This document shows, piece after piece, positions 41,068 through 49,849 of a stretch of DNA of 64,000 bases. A model generated the notes under the pieces. It made no database searches and was not told where the DNA came from. It was given only the letters and a program-made list of their open reading frames with translations. Within the stretch, counting starts at the first letter, position 1, and the number at the start of each line of letters is the position of its first letter. The position numbers and the translations under genes were made by a program. Source of the DNA: Microbacterium commune (lineage in GTDB: Bacteria > Actinomycetota > Actinomycetes > Actinomycetales > Microbacteriaceae); contig NZ_JACSPX010000001.1 of assembly GCF_014836945.1 (NCBI RefSeq), forward strand, positions 310,001-374,000, in the 5' to 3' direction.

Positions 41068-42132
41068 GTGCAGGATGACGACAGGATCACCTCCGCCGGC
41101 GTCTCGTTCGTGATGCCGGTTCTGAACGAGCGCGACTACCTCGAGCACGCGGTGCGCTCGGTTCTCGAGCAGGACATCGACGGTCCCGCCGAGCTCGTGC
41201 TGGCGCTCGGACCGTCCAGCGACGGCACGACGGAGCTGGCCAGGCGCCTCGCCGATGACGACCCAAGGATCATCCTGGTCGACAACCCCGCCGCGCACAT
41301 CCCCGTGGGTCTGAACGCCGCCATCCGGGCCAGTCGGCATCCCACGATCATCCGCGTCGACGCGCATTCCGAGCTCTCCCCCGGGTACGCACGCCGAGCG
41401 CTCGAGACACTCCGGCGCACCGGGGCGGCGAACGTCGGGGGGATCATGCGCGCCGACGGCCGCACCCCGTTCCAGAGCGCCGTGGCGCGGCTGTACAACT
41501 CCCCCGTGGGTCTGGGCGGCGGTGCGTACCACGGCAGCGAGCACGAGGGCGAGGCCGAGTCGGCGTACCTCGGGGTGATGCGCCGTGACGTGATCGAGCA
41601 GGTGGGCCTGTTCGACGAGACCATCCGCCGTGGTGAGGACTGGGAGCTGAACCTCCGGATCCGGCAGGCCGGCCATCTCGTGTGGTTCGATCCGGCCCTG
41701 TCGGTCACGTACTGGCCGCGCGAGAGCTGGTCGCGTCTGGCCCGGCAGTTCCGCGCCACGGGCGCGTGGCGCGGCGAGCTGGTGCGCCGCTTCGGGCGGC
41801 GCAACGGACTGCGCTTCTTCGCTCCCCCGGTCCTGGTGCTCGTCAGCGCGACGGCGCTGCTCGTCGGCATCCTGCAGCTGATCGGAGTGCTGCGCGGCGT
41901 CGCCACCGTCATCGCATCGGTGATCTACCTGCCGCTGCTCGCCTACGCCCTGCTGGTCATCGGCGTCGGTCTGATGAGCCCGGGGGGCGTGCGCCGACGA
42001 CTGTGGACGATGGCCGTGCTGCCGACCATGCACCTCTCGTGGGGTCTGGGGTTCATCGGCGGCGCCCTGCGCGGTGCGCGCGACACGGTCGACGCGTCGC
42101 GGCTCGGGTCGCGCAACACCCCGCTGCCGTAG
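41068..42132 (+). CDS. GT2 family glycosyltransferase with C-terminal membrane helices
   Basis: A 354-residue GT-A enzyme: VSFVMPVLNERDYLEHAVRSVL, LALGPSSDGTTE, the metal site RVDAHSELSPGY and RRGEDWELNLRIRQAG (ED-x-D/E block), followed by two or three hydrophobic helices from about residue 250, like succinoglycan ExoA-type transferases. GTG at 41068 lacks an obvious ribosome-binding site. It is convergent with the TagF-like gene at 42140, eight bases away, and probably works on the same glycan. Donor unknown. Confidence 0.87.
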   Translation: MQDDDRITSAGVSFVMPVLNERDYLEHAVRSVLEQDIDGPAELVLALGPSSDGTTELARRLADDDPRIILVDNPAAHIPVGLNAAIRASRHPTIIRVDAHSELSPGYARRALETLRRTGAANVGGIMRADGRTPFQSAVARLYNSPVGLGGGAYHGSEHEGEAESAYLGVMRRDVIEQVGLFDETIRRGEDWELNLRIRQAGHLVWFDPALSVTYWPRESWSRLARQFRATGAWRGELVRRFGRRNGLRFFAPPVLVLVSATALLVGILQLIGVLRGVATVIASVIYLPLLAYALLVIGVGLMSPGGVRRRLWTMAVLPTMHLSWGLGFIGGALRGARDTVDASRLGSRNTPLP

Positions 42133-42139
42133 CGGCCGG

Positions 42140-43576
42140 CTAGACCGTGAGCCAGCCCTGGTCGAGGATGCGCGACACGACGCGATCCGCGGCCTGGCCG
42201 TCGTCGCGACGGTTGAACTGCGCGCGCCACGCGGTGTAGCGCTCGCGGTAGGCCTCGGGCACCTCCGGCTCGTCGAGCGCCTGCACGAGCTCGTCCTGAC
42301 TGTGCACGAGCGGTCCAGGGGCACGCTCGGCGAGATCGAAGTAGAACCCGCGCAGCTCGCCGCGGTAGTGCTGCAGATCGGGCACGAGGAAGAACATCGG
42401 CCGGCCGGTGACGCTGAAATCGAACATCACCGACGAGTAGTCGGTGACGAGCACATCGGCGATGAGCAGCAGCCGAGCCGTCTCCGGGTACCCGGTGACG
42501 TCGATGACCCTCGCGCCGGCGTGGTCGCGCCCCGGCCGGATGGTTCGCGAGTGACCGCGCACCAGCACGACCGAGTCGGTCTGCTCGGCCAGCAGCTGCG
42601 GGTCGACGAAGTCGACCATCTCGGAGCGGTCGTCGCGCCAGGTGGGGGCGTACAGGATGACCCGCTCGTCGGCGCCGATGCCCAGTGCCTCGCGCACCGG
42701 CGCCGGGTCTCCGTTCACGAGCACGTCGTTGCGGGGGTACCCCTCGACCCAGATCGGCTTGCCGAAGAACGCGTACGCCTTCTTCAGGATGCGCGCGGCA
42801 TACGGGTTCTGCGCCAGCAGCACGTCCCAGCGGCGGGACTCCTTGAAGACCGCCGCCATCCGGCGCGGGTCGAACCCGCGCCGGTGCAGCGCGAGGCGCT
42901 TGAGGGGCGTGCCGTGCCACGTCTGCAGCACGATCTGCCCGGGCTTGCGCACGAATCTCCGTCGCAGCCAGTCGTTGACCACGAGGATGCGGGACTCCGC
43001 GCGGGCGCGCCACCACTCCGGTCCGCCTTCGACGACGGGGATCGCGCCCTCCGGCACCTCCACCGACAGGTCGGTGACGCTCCAGTACCTGATCACCGCC
43101 GGCGCACGCTCGGCGAGCACCCGGTCGATGGCCCGCGGATTGCACCCGGCGGTCTGTCCGTAGAAGCTCTCGAAGAAGACCGCGTTCTCCCCCGCCCCGA
43201 TCTGCGACGCATACCGCTGCTCGAGCGTGCGCTGCCCCTCCGGGGTCTCGTAGATGGGGGCGACGGGCGCCGCGATCACGGCATCCGCGCCGCGCACCTC
43301 GATGCGCAGCCCCGGCAGCAGGGTGGGCTCGATCTCGACCCCGTCGAGATCGACGCCGTCCACCGTCAGCCGGTACGCGCCGGCGGGCAGCGGGAGCGCC
43401 GCCCCTCCCCAGCGCGACGCCTGCAGCGGCAGGGTCGCCTTCCACGTCTTCCCGCCCCCGGTGAGCCGGCCGGCGACGCGGGCACGCGGCCCCACCAGGG
43501 CGGCGGATGCCGGTCGAGCGCCGGCGCCTGAGACGATCAGCGTCTGGTTCTGCTCATCGATGCGAGCCGTGGTCAT
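42140..43576 (-). CDS. CDP-glycerol glycerophosphotransferase (TagF-like)
   Basis: A 478-residue peripheral membrane enzyme that should extend or prime a phosphodiester-linked wall polymer. The C-terminal 300 residues carry QTWHGTPLKRLALH (catalytic His region), VLYAPTWRDD, and VLVTDYSSVMFDFSV with the conserved Asp-Ser-Ser. The first 170 residues are a beta-rich region, ARPASAALVGPRARVAGRL and following, seen ahead of the catalytic domain in many actinobacterial homologues. ATG at 43576 overlaps the stop of the upstream gene (ATGA), so the two TagF-like proteins are made together. Confidence 0.92.
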   Translation of the reverse strand: MTTARIDEQNQTLIVSGAGARPASAALVGPRARVAGRLTGGGKTWKATLPLQASRWGGAALPLPAGAYRLTVDGVDLDGVEIEPTLLPGLRIEVRGADAVIAAPVAPIYETPEGQRTLEQRYASQIGAGENAVFFESFYGQTAGCNPRAIDRVLAERAPAVIRYWSVTDLSVEVPEGAIPVVEGGPEWWRARAESRILVVNDWLRRRFVRKPGQIVLQTWHGTPLKRLALHRRGFDPRRMAAVFKESRRWDVLLAQNPYAARILKKAYAFFGKPIWVEGYPRNDVLVNGDPAPVREALGIGADERVILYAPTWRDDRSEMVDFVDPQLLAEQTDSVVLVRGHSRTIRPGRDHAGARVIDVTGYPETARLLLIADVLVTDYSSVMFDFSVTGRPMFFLVPDLQHYRGELRGFYFDLAERAPGPLVHSQDELVQALDEPEVPEAYRERYTAWRAQFNRRDDGQAADRVVSRILDQGWLTV

Positions 43577-44826
43577 CGTGCTCCCTTCGGCGCGGGGATG
43601 CCGCGCGCGCGGATGGCCTGGTACACGCGGCGGGCGTTCTGCCCGTCGCGATGCGCGTGCATGTGCGCGCTGAGCTCAGCCGAGCGCGCGGAGCGCTCAG
43701 CCCTGACCGCGTCGTCCGAGAGCACGGCGTCGAGCTGAGCGAGAGCCGCCGGCCAGTCGGTCGCGTGATCGTCGCCCGCGACGTCGGAATACCGCCCGTA
43801 GAAGCCGCGCTCGCGGGCGTACTGCTCGGCATCCGGCGCGAGGTACACGACCGGCGTCGCCAGCAGGCCCACGTCGTAGGCCATCGACGAATAGTCGGTG
43901 ATGAGCACATCTACGCGCGGCAGCGCCGGTGTGACATCGGCCAGCAGGTCGGAGTTCAGCATCCGCACCCGCCCGCTCGACCACGGCGGCGCGTACGCGC
44001 CCGCGCCCAGCGGATGCGACCGGATGAACAGAATGGCATCGTGCGTCTCGAGCAGTCGGACGATCTCGACCCACTGCGCGGCGGTCGGCACCGCCGGGTC
44101 GGGAGCGCCGTCGCGCCAGGTGGGGGCGTACAGCAGCACCCGCTGCCCCGTGAGCACCGGACCGGTGCGGGTGAGCAGGGTCGTCGCCGTCGCGCGTCGC
44201 TGGGCGGCGGAGCCGAGGGAGAGCACGTCGACGCGCGGTTCGCCGGTCACGACGACCCGGTCATCGCCGAGACCGAACGCCGACTCCAATCGGCCACGCG
44301 AGCGGTGGGATGCGGCCGGCAGCACCTGGATGCGCTGCGCCGCACCGCGGTACATCGCCGTCAGCAGGCGCCGCAGCAGGGCTGCACCGGGAATCCCCGG
44401 CGGCACCTGGGCGGTGATCGGAGAGTCCAGCCCGATGCGCTTGAGCGGGATGCCGTGCCACAGCTGCACGACGAAGGCACCGCTGCTGCCGTACCTGTTC
44501 ACGTCGCCGAGCCCGTGCGTGACGACGACCACGCCGGCGCGGATCGTCGCCCACCAGCCGCGGATGCCGTCGCGGGGGACGGTGCGGATGCCCAGGGCTC
44601 TGGCGTCTTCGGCATCCCGCGGCGAGCGCGCGAGCCACAGCACCGGGTGCCCGGCCTCTGCCGCCACGCGGTACAGCGCGAGGGCACCGTCGCCGACGCC
44701 GGCTCCGCAGCCGAACACCCACGTGTCGCCGCGCGGGATCAGCAGCGCCGCGATGCGCCCTGCGGCATACAGCGGCATCCGGAGCAGCTTCGCCGCGTTG
44801 CCGGAGCCGAATGAGAAGGACGCCAC
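43573..44826 (-). CDS. CDP-glycerol glycerophosphotransferase (TagF-like), second of pair
   Basis: A 417-residue TagF-family protein: QLWHGIPLKRIGLDS, LLYAPTWRDGAPD, FIRSHPLG and VLITDYSSMAYDVGLLATP. The N-terminus FSFGSGNAAKLLRMPLYAAGRIAALLIPRGDTWVFG is typical of actinobacterial members. The start is GTG at 44826, which lies inside a long inverted repeat (44813-44859), so translation may be damped. A later ATG at 44778 would escape the hairpin but would lose the conserved N-terminal segment. It is transcribed in the same direction as htrA, 53 bases downstream of it, and is coupled to the next TagF-like gene. Confidence 0.9.
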   Translation of the reverse strand: MASFSFGSGNAAKLLRMPLYAAGRIAALLIPRGDTWVFGCGAGVGDGALALYRVAAEAGHPVLWLARSPRDAEDARALGIRTVPRDGIRGWWATIRAGVVVVTHGLGDVNRYGSSGAFVVQLWHGIPLKRIGLDSPITAQVPPGIPGAALLRRLLTAMYRGAAQRIQVLPAASHRSRGRLESAFGLGDDRVVVTGEPRVDVLSLGSAAQRRATATTLLTRTGPVLTGQRVLLYAPTWRDGAPDPAVPTAAQWVEIVRLLETHDAILFIRSHPLGAGAYAPPWSSGRVRMLNSDLLADVTPALPRVDVLITDYSSMAYDVGLLATPVVYLAPDAEQYARERGFYGRYSDVAGDDHATDWPAALAQLDAVLSDDAVRAERSARSAELSAHMHAHRDGQNARRVYQAIRARGIPAPKGAR

Positions 44827-44859
44827 CTCGCGAGCCTATCGCGGGGTGGCGTCCTTCTC
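44813..44859 (-). promoter_or_regulatory. Long hairpin spanning the start codon of a TagF-like gene
   Basis: Arms 44813-44827 and 44845-44859 are perfect 15-base complements. Inside them a further five-base stem (CGCGA/TCGCG) closes a five-base loop, with one mismatch between the two stems. The GTG start at 44826 is within the stem. The hairpin also lies 21 bases after the htrA stop, so it could end the htrA transcript, hold back translation of the TagF-like gene, or both. No T-run follows it. Confidence 0.6.
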
Positions 44860-44879
44860 GGGGAGTCGGCTGGCAGAGC

Positions 44880-46469
44880 TCAGAGCTTGAGCTCGCCCAG
44901 CGTCACCTTCGCCTCGTAGGTCTTTCCGGAGCGGACGTAGCTCAGCGTCGCGTCACTGCCGGCGGCTGCCGCGCGCACCTGGGCGGTGAGGTCGCTGGCG
45001 CCGGTGATCGGCACGCCGTTGAACTGGGTGACGACGTCGCCGCGCTGCAGACCGGCCTCGTCCGCCGCGCCGCCGGGGGTCGGGGTGTCGATCACGGCTC
45101 CCGCGACGGACGCGCCCTGCACGCTCGACGCGTCGCGCACCGTGGCGCCGAGCAGCCCGTGGGTGGCCGCGCCGTCGGCGATGATCTCGTCGGCGACGCG
45201 CTGCGCGATGTTCGAGGGGATCGCGAAGCCGAGACCGATGGATCCGGCCTCGCTCGACGCCGACGATCCGCCCGCGGTCGCGATCGCGACGTTGATGCCG
45301 ATCAGGCTTCCCTTGCTGTCGACGAGTGCGCCACCGGAGTTGCCGGGGTTGATGGCCGCGTCGGTCTGGATGACGGCGATCGAGATGGACTGCTTCGCCT
45401 GCTGCTGGCCCATGCCGGGGATGTCGAACTGGAACGGGTTTCCGCTGCCGCCCTCCTCGCCCTCGCTGTCGGGCTGCGCCGAGCTGTCGGGAAGCGCCGA
45501 CGAGGCGACCTCGATGCTGCGGTTCAGGGCACTGACGATTCCCGTGGTGACCGAGTTCGACAGCCCGAGCGGTGCACCCACCGCGACGGCGGTGTCGCCG
45601 ACGTTGAGCTTGCTCGAATCGGCCATCTCGATCGGCGTGAGATCCTCCGCCCCCTCCAGCTTGATGACGGCGAGGTCGTAGACGGGGTCGGTGCCGACGA
45701 CGCTCGCCTGGAAGATACGACCGTCGGAGGTGGTGACGCGGATGGCCGGGTCGGCCACGGCACCGCCGAGGGTGACGACGTGCGTGTTGGTCAGCACGTG
45801 GCCCTCCTTGTCGAGGATGACCCCCGACCCGCTGCCGGACTCGCTGGAGCCGGCGACCTCGATCGTGACCACCGAGGGCAGCACCTCGCTGGCGATGGCC
45901 GTGGTCTCGTTGACCGACCCGGGGTTGTTGACGGTGACGCTCTGCGGGCCCGTCGCCGACTGCGAGGCGGGCCGGTCGAACACCGCCGTGCCGATGGCGC
46001 TGCCGCCGAACCCGGCGACGCCGCCCACGAGGGCTGCGGCGAGGATGAGTCCGGCGACCTTCACCGGTCCCCCGCTCTTGCGCTGCTCGGTGCTGTGGGC
46101 GCCGCCCTGTGCGGCGGATCCGGCCGGGTCCGCGACGAGGGTCGGGTCGAGGCTGAGCGTGGGCTGCTCGGACGGCGCGGGTGCCCCTGTGGCGTACGGC
46201 GGCCGGGACATCCCGTGCTGCGAAGCGCCGTACGGGATGCCGCTCGGCGGGGTGCTTGTCGACTGCGGCTGGGCGGCGGCCCCGAAGGTCGCGCCGGGCT
46301 GGGGCGGTGTGCCGTACGGCGAGCCCTGCTGCGGCGACGCGGGGGCCTGCCAACGCTCCTGCTCGGAGCCGAAGCGCGAAGGCACATGCTGCCCGGGCGT
46401 CGACGACGGCGGGGTGGGAGCCGAGGCCTCGGGGTTCGAGGGCTGGTCGGGGGTGCTGTTGTCGTTCAT
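44880..46469 (-). CDS. HtrA/DegP-type membrane-anchored serine protease with PDZ domain
   Basis: Envelope quality-control protease of 529 residues. It has a long Pro/Gln/Ser-rich cytoplasmic N-terminus (1-130), one transmembrane helix at about 136-163, then a trypsin-like domain with His230 (LTNTHVV), Asp265 (YDLAVIK) and Ser378 (NPGNSGGAL), and a C-terminal PDZ domain (about 420-520). A loop of about 40 acidic residues and Gly (322-360) is inserted before the catalytic Ser. Related actinobacterial enzymes include PepD and HtrA of mycobacteria. It is transcribed alone, divergent from the aminotransferase gene. Confidence 0.94.
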   Translation of the reverse strand: MNDNSTPDQPSNPEASAPTPPSSTPGQHVPSRFGSEQERWQAPASPQQGSPYGTPPQPGATFGAAAQPQSTSTPPSGIPYGASQHGMSRPPYATGAPAPSEQPTLSLDPTLVADPAGSAAQGGAHSTEQRKSGGPVKVAGLILAAALVGGVAGFGGSAIGTAVFDRPASQSATGPQSVTVNNPGSVNETTAIASEVLPSVVTIEVAGSSESGSGSGVILDKEGHVLTNTHVVTLGGAVADPAIRVTTSDGRIFQASVVGTDPVYDLAVIKLEGAEDLTPIEMADSSKLNVGDTAVAVGAPLGLSNSVTTGIVSALNRSIEVASSALPDSSAQPDSEGEEGGSGNPFQFDIPGMGQQQAKQSISIAVIQTDAAINPGNSGGALVDSKGSLIGINVAIATAGGSSASSEAGSIGLGFAIPSNIAQRVADEIIADGAATHGLLGATVRDASSVQGASVAGAVIDTPTPGGAADEAGLQRGDVVTQFNGVPITGASDLTAQVRAAAAGSDATLSYVRSGKTYEAKVTLGELKL

Positions 46470-46566
46470 CTTCTGCTCCTTCTCAATGCCCTATCAGAGT
46501 GACAACCGAGTCTGTGCGTTTCGTATGCCGCCGATGACATTCGCCTATGGTCTTAGCCTGTTCTGC

Positions 46567-47766
46567 ATGGATGTCTTACCAGGAGCGTGGCGCCGCACCG
46601 CCGCCGGAGCCGGTCTGCTCTCCCCGGACGGCAGGGTCGCCCCCACCATCTTCGCGGAGATGTCGGCCGCCGCGGCGCGAACCGAGTCGGTGAATCTCGG
46701 CCAGGGCTTCCCCGACGAAGACGGTCCGGCCGCGGTGCTGGAGGCGGCGCGGGATGCCATCGCGCAGGGCGCGAACCAGTATCCGCCCGGCCGCGGCATC
46801 CCGGATCTGCTCGCCGCGATCAGCGAGCATCAGCGCCGCTTCTACGGACTCGATGTCGATCCCGACACCGAGATCCTGGTGACGGCCGGCGCGACCGAGG
46901 CGCTGACCGCCACTCTGCTCGCGCTCATCGACGGCCCCGACGACGAGGTCGTCGTCTTCGAGCCGTACTACGACTCGTACGCGGCCGCGGTCGCGCTGGC
47001 GGGTGCCCGGCTGCGCACTGTTCCGCTGCGCAGGCCCGACTTCCAACCCGATCTCGATGAACTGGCCGCGGTCGTCGGCGAGCGCACGCGGCTGATCCTC
47101 GTCAACGATCCGCACAATCCCACCGGCGCGGTGTTCACTCCCGAGGTGCAGGCGGAGCTCGTGCGTCTGGCCACCCTGCACGACGCGGTGATCGTCACCG
47201 ACGAGGTGTACGAGCATCTCTCCTTCCATTCGCCCCACGTGCCGATCGCGACTCTGCCCGGCGCTGCCGAGCGCACCCTCACGATCTCATCGGCGGGCAA
47301 GACGTTCTCGACGACGGGTTGGAAGATCGGCTGGGTGCACGGACCGGCGGCCCTGATCACGGCGGTCCTCACCGTCAAGCAGTTCCTCACCTACGTCAAC
47401 GGCTCGGCGTTCCAGCCCGCGATCGCCGTCGGGCTGCGTCTGCCCGACGCGTACTTCCATGACGCGGCCGCAACGATGCAGCACAAGCACCGCCTGCTCG
47501 GCGACGCCCTGCGGGCTGCGGGCTTCGACGTGTTCGCCCCGCAGGGCGGGTACTTCACCGTCGCGGATGCCACGGCGCTGGGTGGTGCGGACGCGGCCGC
47601 GTTCTGCCGTGCGCTGCCGGAGCGCGTGGGGGTCGCGGCGATCCCGATCAGCGCGTTCGTCACGCCCGAGAATCAGCAGCCGTACGCCGGCCTGGTGCGC
47701 TTAGCCGCCTGCAAGCGCGTCGAGGTGCTCGAGGAGGCCGGTCGCCGGCTGTCCGGACTGCGCTGA
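46567..47766 (+). CDS. PLP-dependent class I/II aminotransferase
   Basis: A 399-residue fold-type I aminotransferase. It has QGFPDEDGP and QYPPGRGIPDLLAAI near the N-terminus, DPHNPTGAVF at 181-190, DEVYEHL at 212-218 and SSAGKTFSTTGWKIGW with the PLP lysine at 245. It resembles the branch that includes YbdL (methionine/glutamine-type), kynurenine aminotransferase and actinobacterial DapC (N-succinyldiaminopimelate aminotransferase); I cannot choose between them. ATG at 46567 is selected because the family N-terminus begins there. A TATGGT at 46546-46551 might be a -10 for a very short leader. The much longer open frame upstream is a shadow of htrA. Confidence 0.88.
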   Translation: MDVLPGAWRRTAAGAGLLSPDGRVAPTIFAEMSAAAARTESVNLGQGFPDEDGPAAVLEAARDAIAQGANQYPPGRGIPDLLAAISEHQRRFYGLDVDPDTEILVTAGATEALTATLLALIDGPDDEVVVFEPYYDSYAAAVALAGARLRTVPLRRPDFQPDLDELAAVVGERTRLILVNDPHNPTGAVFTPEVQAELVRLATLHDAVIVTDEVYEHLSFHSPHVPIATLPGAAERTLTISSAGKTFSTTGWKIGWVHGPAALITAVLTVKQFLTYVNGSAFQPAIAVGLRLPDAYFHDAAATMQHKHRLLGDALRAAGFDVFAPQGGYFTVADATALGGADAAAFCRALPERVGVAAIPISAFVTPENQQPYAGLVRLAACKRVEVLEEAGRRLSGLR

Positions 47767-47841
47767 CGCCCCGCCGCCCGCCCCGCCCGGCATTCCGGGG
47801 GCCGCGTGCACTGCCTCCGACCGCCGTGGGCCGATGCATTC

Positions 47842-47910
47842 CGGGGGCCGACACTCCAGATGTCGGACACTTCACGCGGATCGCTCCGACATCTGGAGTG
47901 TCGGCCCCCG
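47842..47910. terminator. Perfect 26-base inverted repeat between convergent genes
   Basis: Arms 47842-47867 and 47885-47910 are exact reverse complements of 26 bases, with a 17-base loop. Position between the convergent aminotransferase (ends 47766) and nitrilase-family (ends 47965) genes suits a bidirectional terminator, but the stem is much longer and more perfect than usual and no T-run follows. A direct copy of the outer 15 bases (GCATTCCGGGGGCCG) occurs at 47789-47803 as well as 47836-47850, so the segment may instead be a small repeat element. Confidence 0.65.
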
Positions 47911-47964
47911 ATTCGTACGCGCGCGGGCGCGGCGGGACGGCGGCGGGGACGGCGGGGGCGGGGC

Positions 47965-48768
47965 TCAGCGGGGGACGACGCGGTACCGGCGCAGCCGCAG
48001 CGACGGATTCGACTCGCGCGTGCGGGCGATCAGATCAAGGTCGAGGGATGCCACGGCCACCCCCTCCCCTGCGCTGACGCCGGCGACCACCACGCCCTGC
48101 GGGTCGATCACCTGCGAGTACCCGACGCCGACCGGAGCCGGGTGGTCGGCAGCGATCACGTACGCGGTGTTCTCGATGGCGCGCGCGGTGAGCAGGGTGT
48201 TCCAGTGGTGCTCCTTGAGCGGGCCGCGCACCCATTCCGCAGGGACGATCAGGGCATCCGCGCCGGCGTCGACCAGGGTTCTCGCCACCTCGGGGAACCT
48301 CAGGTCGTAGCAGGTCATCAGCCCGAACCGCAGGCTGCGCGCCTCGAACACGGCCGCGTCGCCGAGGTCGCCGGGCTCGATCCAGTCCGACTCCCGATGG
48401 CCGAACGCGTCGTACAGGTGCTGCTTGCGGTAGACCGCCTGCACACCGGCATCCGACACGGCGACGACGGTGTTGTGCACGCGACCGGCGTCGGCGGTCT
48501 CGACCATCCCGGCGACGACGACCAGGTCGTGCTCGGCGGCGAGCGCGCGCAGCGCGGAGACGAACCCGCCGTCGAGGCCCTCCGCGTTCTGCGCGAGGGC
48601 GTCGTCCATCTCCGGCGTGAAGTAGTTCGAGTACTCCGGCAGCACGGCGACGTCGGCACCGCGCTGTGCGGCCGCGGCGACGAGCACGGCGATCCGCTCC
48701 CGATTGCGCTCCGGCGAGGCATCCGGGGAGAACTGGCACACGGCGACGAGAGGAGCGGCTGCGGTCAT
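47965..48768 (-). CDS. Carbon-nitrogen hydrolase (nitrilase superfamily)
   Basis: A 267-residue nitrilase-fold amidohydrolase with the complete triad: Glu45 in LPEYSNYF, Lys115 in YRKQHLYD and Cys153 in MTCYDLRFPE. The surrounding sequence is closest to the omega-amidase/deaminated glutathione amidase (Nit1) group, which fits the aminotransferase next door. In other organisms such pairs act on 2-oxo acid amides, but this is inference. ATG at 48768 has GGAGG about nine bases upstream. It is convergent with the aminotransferase gene. Confidence 0.92.
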   Translation of the reverse strand: MTAAAPLVAVCQFSPDASPERNRERIAVLVAAAAQRGADVAVLPEYSNYFTPEMDDALAQNAEGLDGGFVSALRALAAEHDLVVVAGMVETADAGRVHNTVVAVSDAGVQAVYRKQHLYDAFGHRESDWIEPGDLGDAAVFEARSLRFGLMTCYDLRFPEVARTLVDAGADALIVPAEWVRGPLKEHHWNTLLTARAIENTAYVIAADHPAPVGVGYSQVIDPQGVVVAGVSAGEGVAVASLDLDLIARTRESNPSLRLRRYRVVPR

Positions 48769-48782
48769 GCTGCCATCCTCCC

Positions 48783-49817
48783 TCACTCCCGCGGTGCGCG
48801 CGCTCGGCCCCCGGGAGCCGCGCCCGCGCTCGGCGCGCCTCGATGCGCGGGCGTTCGCACGACCAGGGCACCAGGGCGCACGGTGATCCGGACCCGGGTG
48901 ACGTGACCGAAGCCGTCGCCGTCGAGTTCGACGAGATGAGGAGCGTCGAACCGCGCTTCGAATCGGCGGCCCCGCAGGTACGCGAGCGAGTGGAGATCGG
49001 GCGTCTGCTGCAGCAGTCTGCGGCCGAGCGGGGACCGACGGGCGAGCCCCTGCAGGGTGAGACGGGTGCCGATCCGCGCCCATCCGAAGCGTCCCGCGGG
49101 GCGCATCATCACGACGTCCAGCAGCCCGTCGTCGATGATCGCCGCGGGGATCAGGAGCATGTTGCCGGTGAGGGTGCCGCAGTTGCCGACGATCACCGTG
49201 TGCGCCCTCGTCGACCTCGTCCGACCTCCGTCGATGCGGTAGTCGAGGTGGAAGAGCCTGTTGGCGATGACCGAGCGGGCGATCGGTGCGACGTACGCGA
49301 ACCAGCCGAGACGCTTCTTCGCGTTCGCGCTCGTGCTCTCCGCCATCTCGGCATCCAGCCCGATCCCCGCCATCACCATGAAGGCCGTCGTGCGACGAGA
49401 GCCGCCCTCGTCGTCGAGCTCCGCCATCCCGACATCCACCGCCCGATCCACGCCCGAGAACGCCGCGCGGACGCAGGCGGCGAGGTCGTTGAGCGGCGCG
49501 CCGATGTCACGGGCGAGCAGATTGCCGGTGCCCAGCGGGATCAGCGCGATCGGGATGCCCGTGGCCTGCATCACCTCGGCGACGGCTCGCACCGTCCCGT
49601 CCCCGCCCGCGACGAGCACGACCGCAGGTCGGTGTGCGAGAGCGCTCTCGGCGGCAGCCCGCCCGGAGTCGTCGCCGGCGGTCTCGTGCCAGCGCGTGCG
49701 TGCCCACCCGTTCGCGGCCTCGTGCTCGGCGACCACGGCGCGCAGTCGCCGAACCGGCACCTTCAGGGGGTGGTAGACGACGGCGGCATGCGGCGCCGGC
49801 GAGTGGGCCTCGTTCAT
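48783..49817 (-). CDS. Diacylglycerol/sphingosine kinase family protein
   Basis: A 344-residue lipid kinase-fold protein. The nucleotide site GGDGT lies at 71-75 with following VRAVAEVM, and IPLGTGNLLARDI is the second signature. Later come GIGLDAEM and LLDVVMMRP. Members phosphorylate diacylglycerol or related lipids, or bring sugars into phosphatidylinositol-like lipids; the substrate is unknown here. The C-terminal 25 residues are Arg/Pro/Gly rich and not part of the domain. It lies 15 bases upstream of the nitrilase gene on the same strand, so the two may be co-transcribed. Confidence 0.9.
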   Translation of the reverse strand: MNEAHSPAPHAAVVYHPLKVPVRRLRAVVAEHEAANGWARTRWHETAGDDSGRAAAESALAHRPAVVLVAGGDGTVRAVAEVMQATGIPIALIPLGTGNLLARDIGAPLNDLAACVRAAFSGVDRAVDVGMAELDDEGGSRRTTAFMVMAGIGLDAEMAESTSANAKKRLGWFAYVAPIARSVIANRLFHLDYRIDGGRTRSTRAHTVIVGNCGTLTGNMLLIPAAIIDDGLLDVVMMRPAGRFGWARIGTRLTLQGLARRSPLGRRLLQQTPDLHSLAYLRGRRFEARFDAPHLVELDGDGFGHVTRVRITVRPGALVVRTPAHRGAPSAGAAPGGRARAPRE

Positions 49818-49849
49818 GGTCGCCTCGCACTCGGAGGGGGCAGCCGAGA

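Noticed and set aside
45691-46566. Aminotransferase gene starting upstream at 45691
   Set aside because: This part of the frame is antisense to the htrA gene and has no similarity to aminotransferases; the family N-terminus begins at 46567.
47806-48906. Plus-strand frame of 366 codons opposite the nitrilase-family gene
   Set aside because: The opposite strand encodes a complete Glu-Lys-Cys hydrolase with a good ribosome-binding site; this frame is its shadow.
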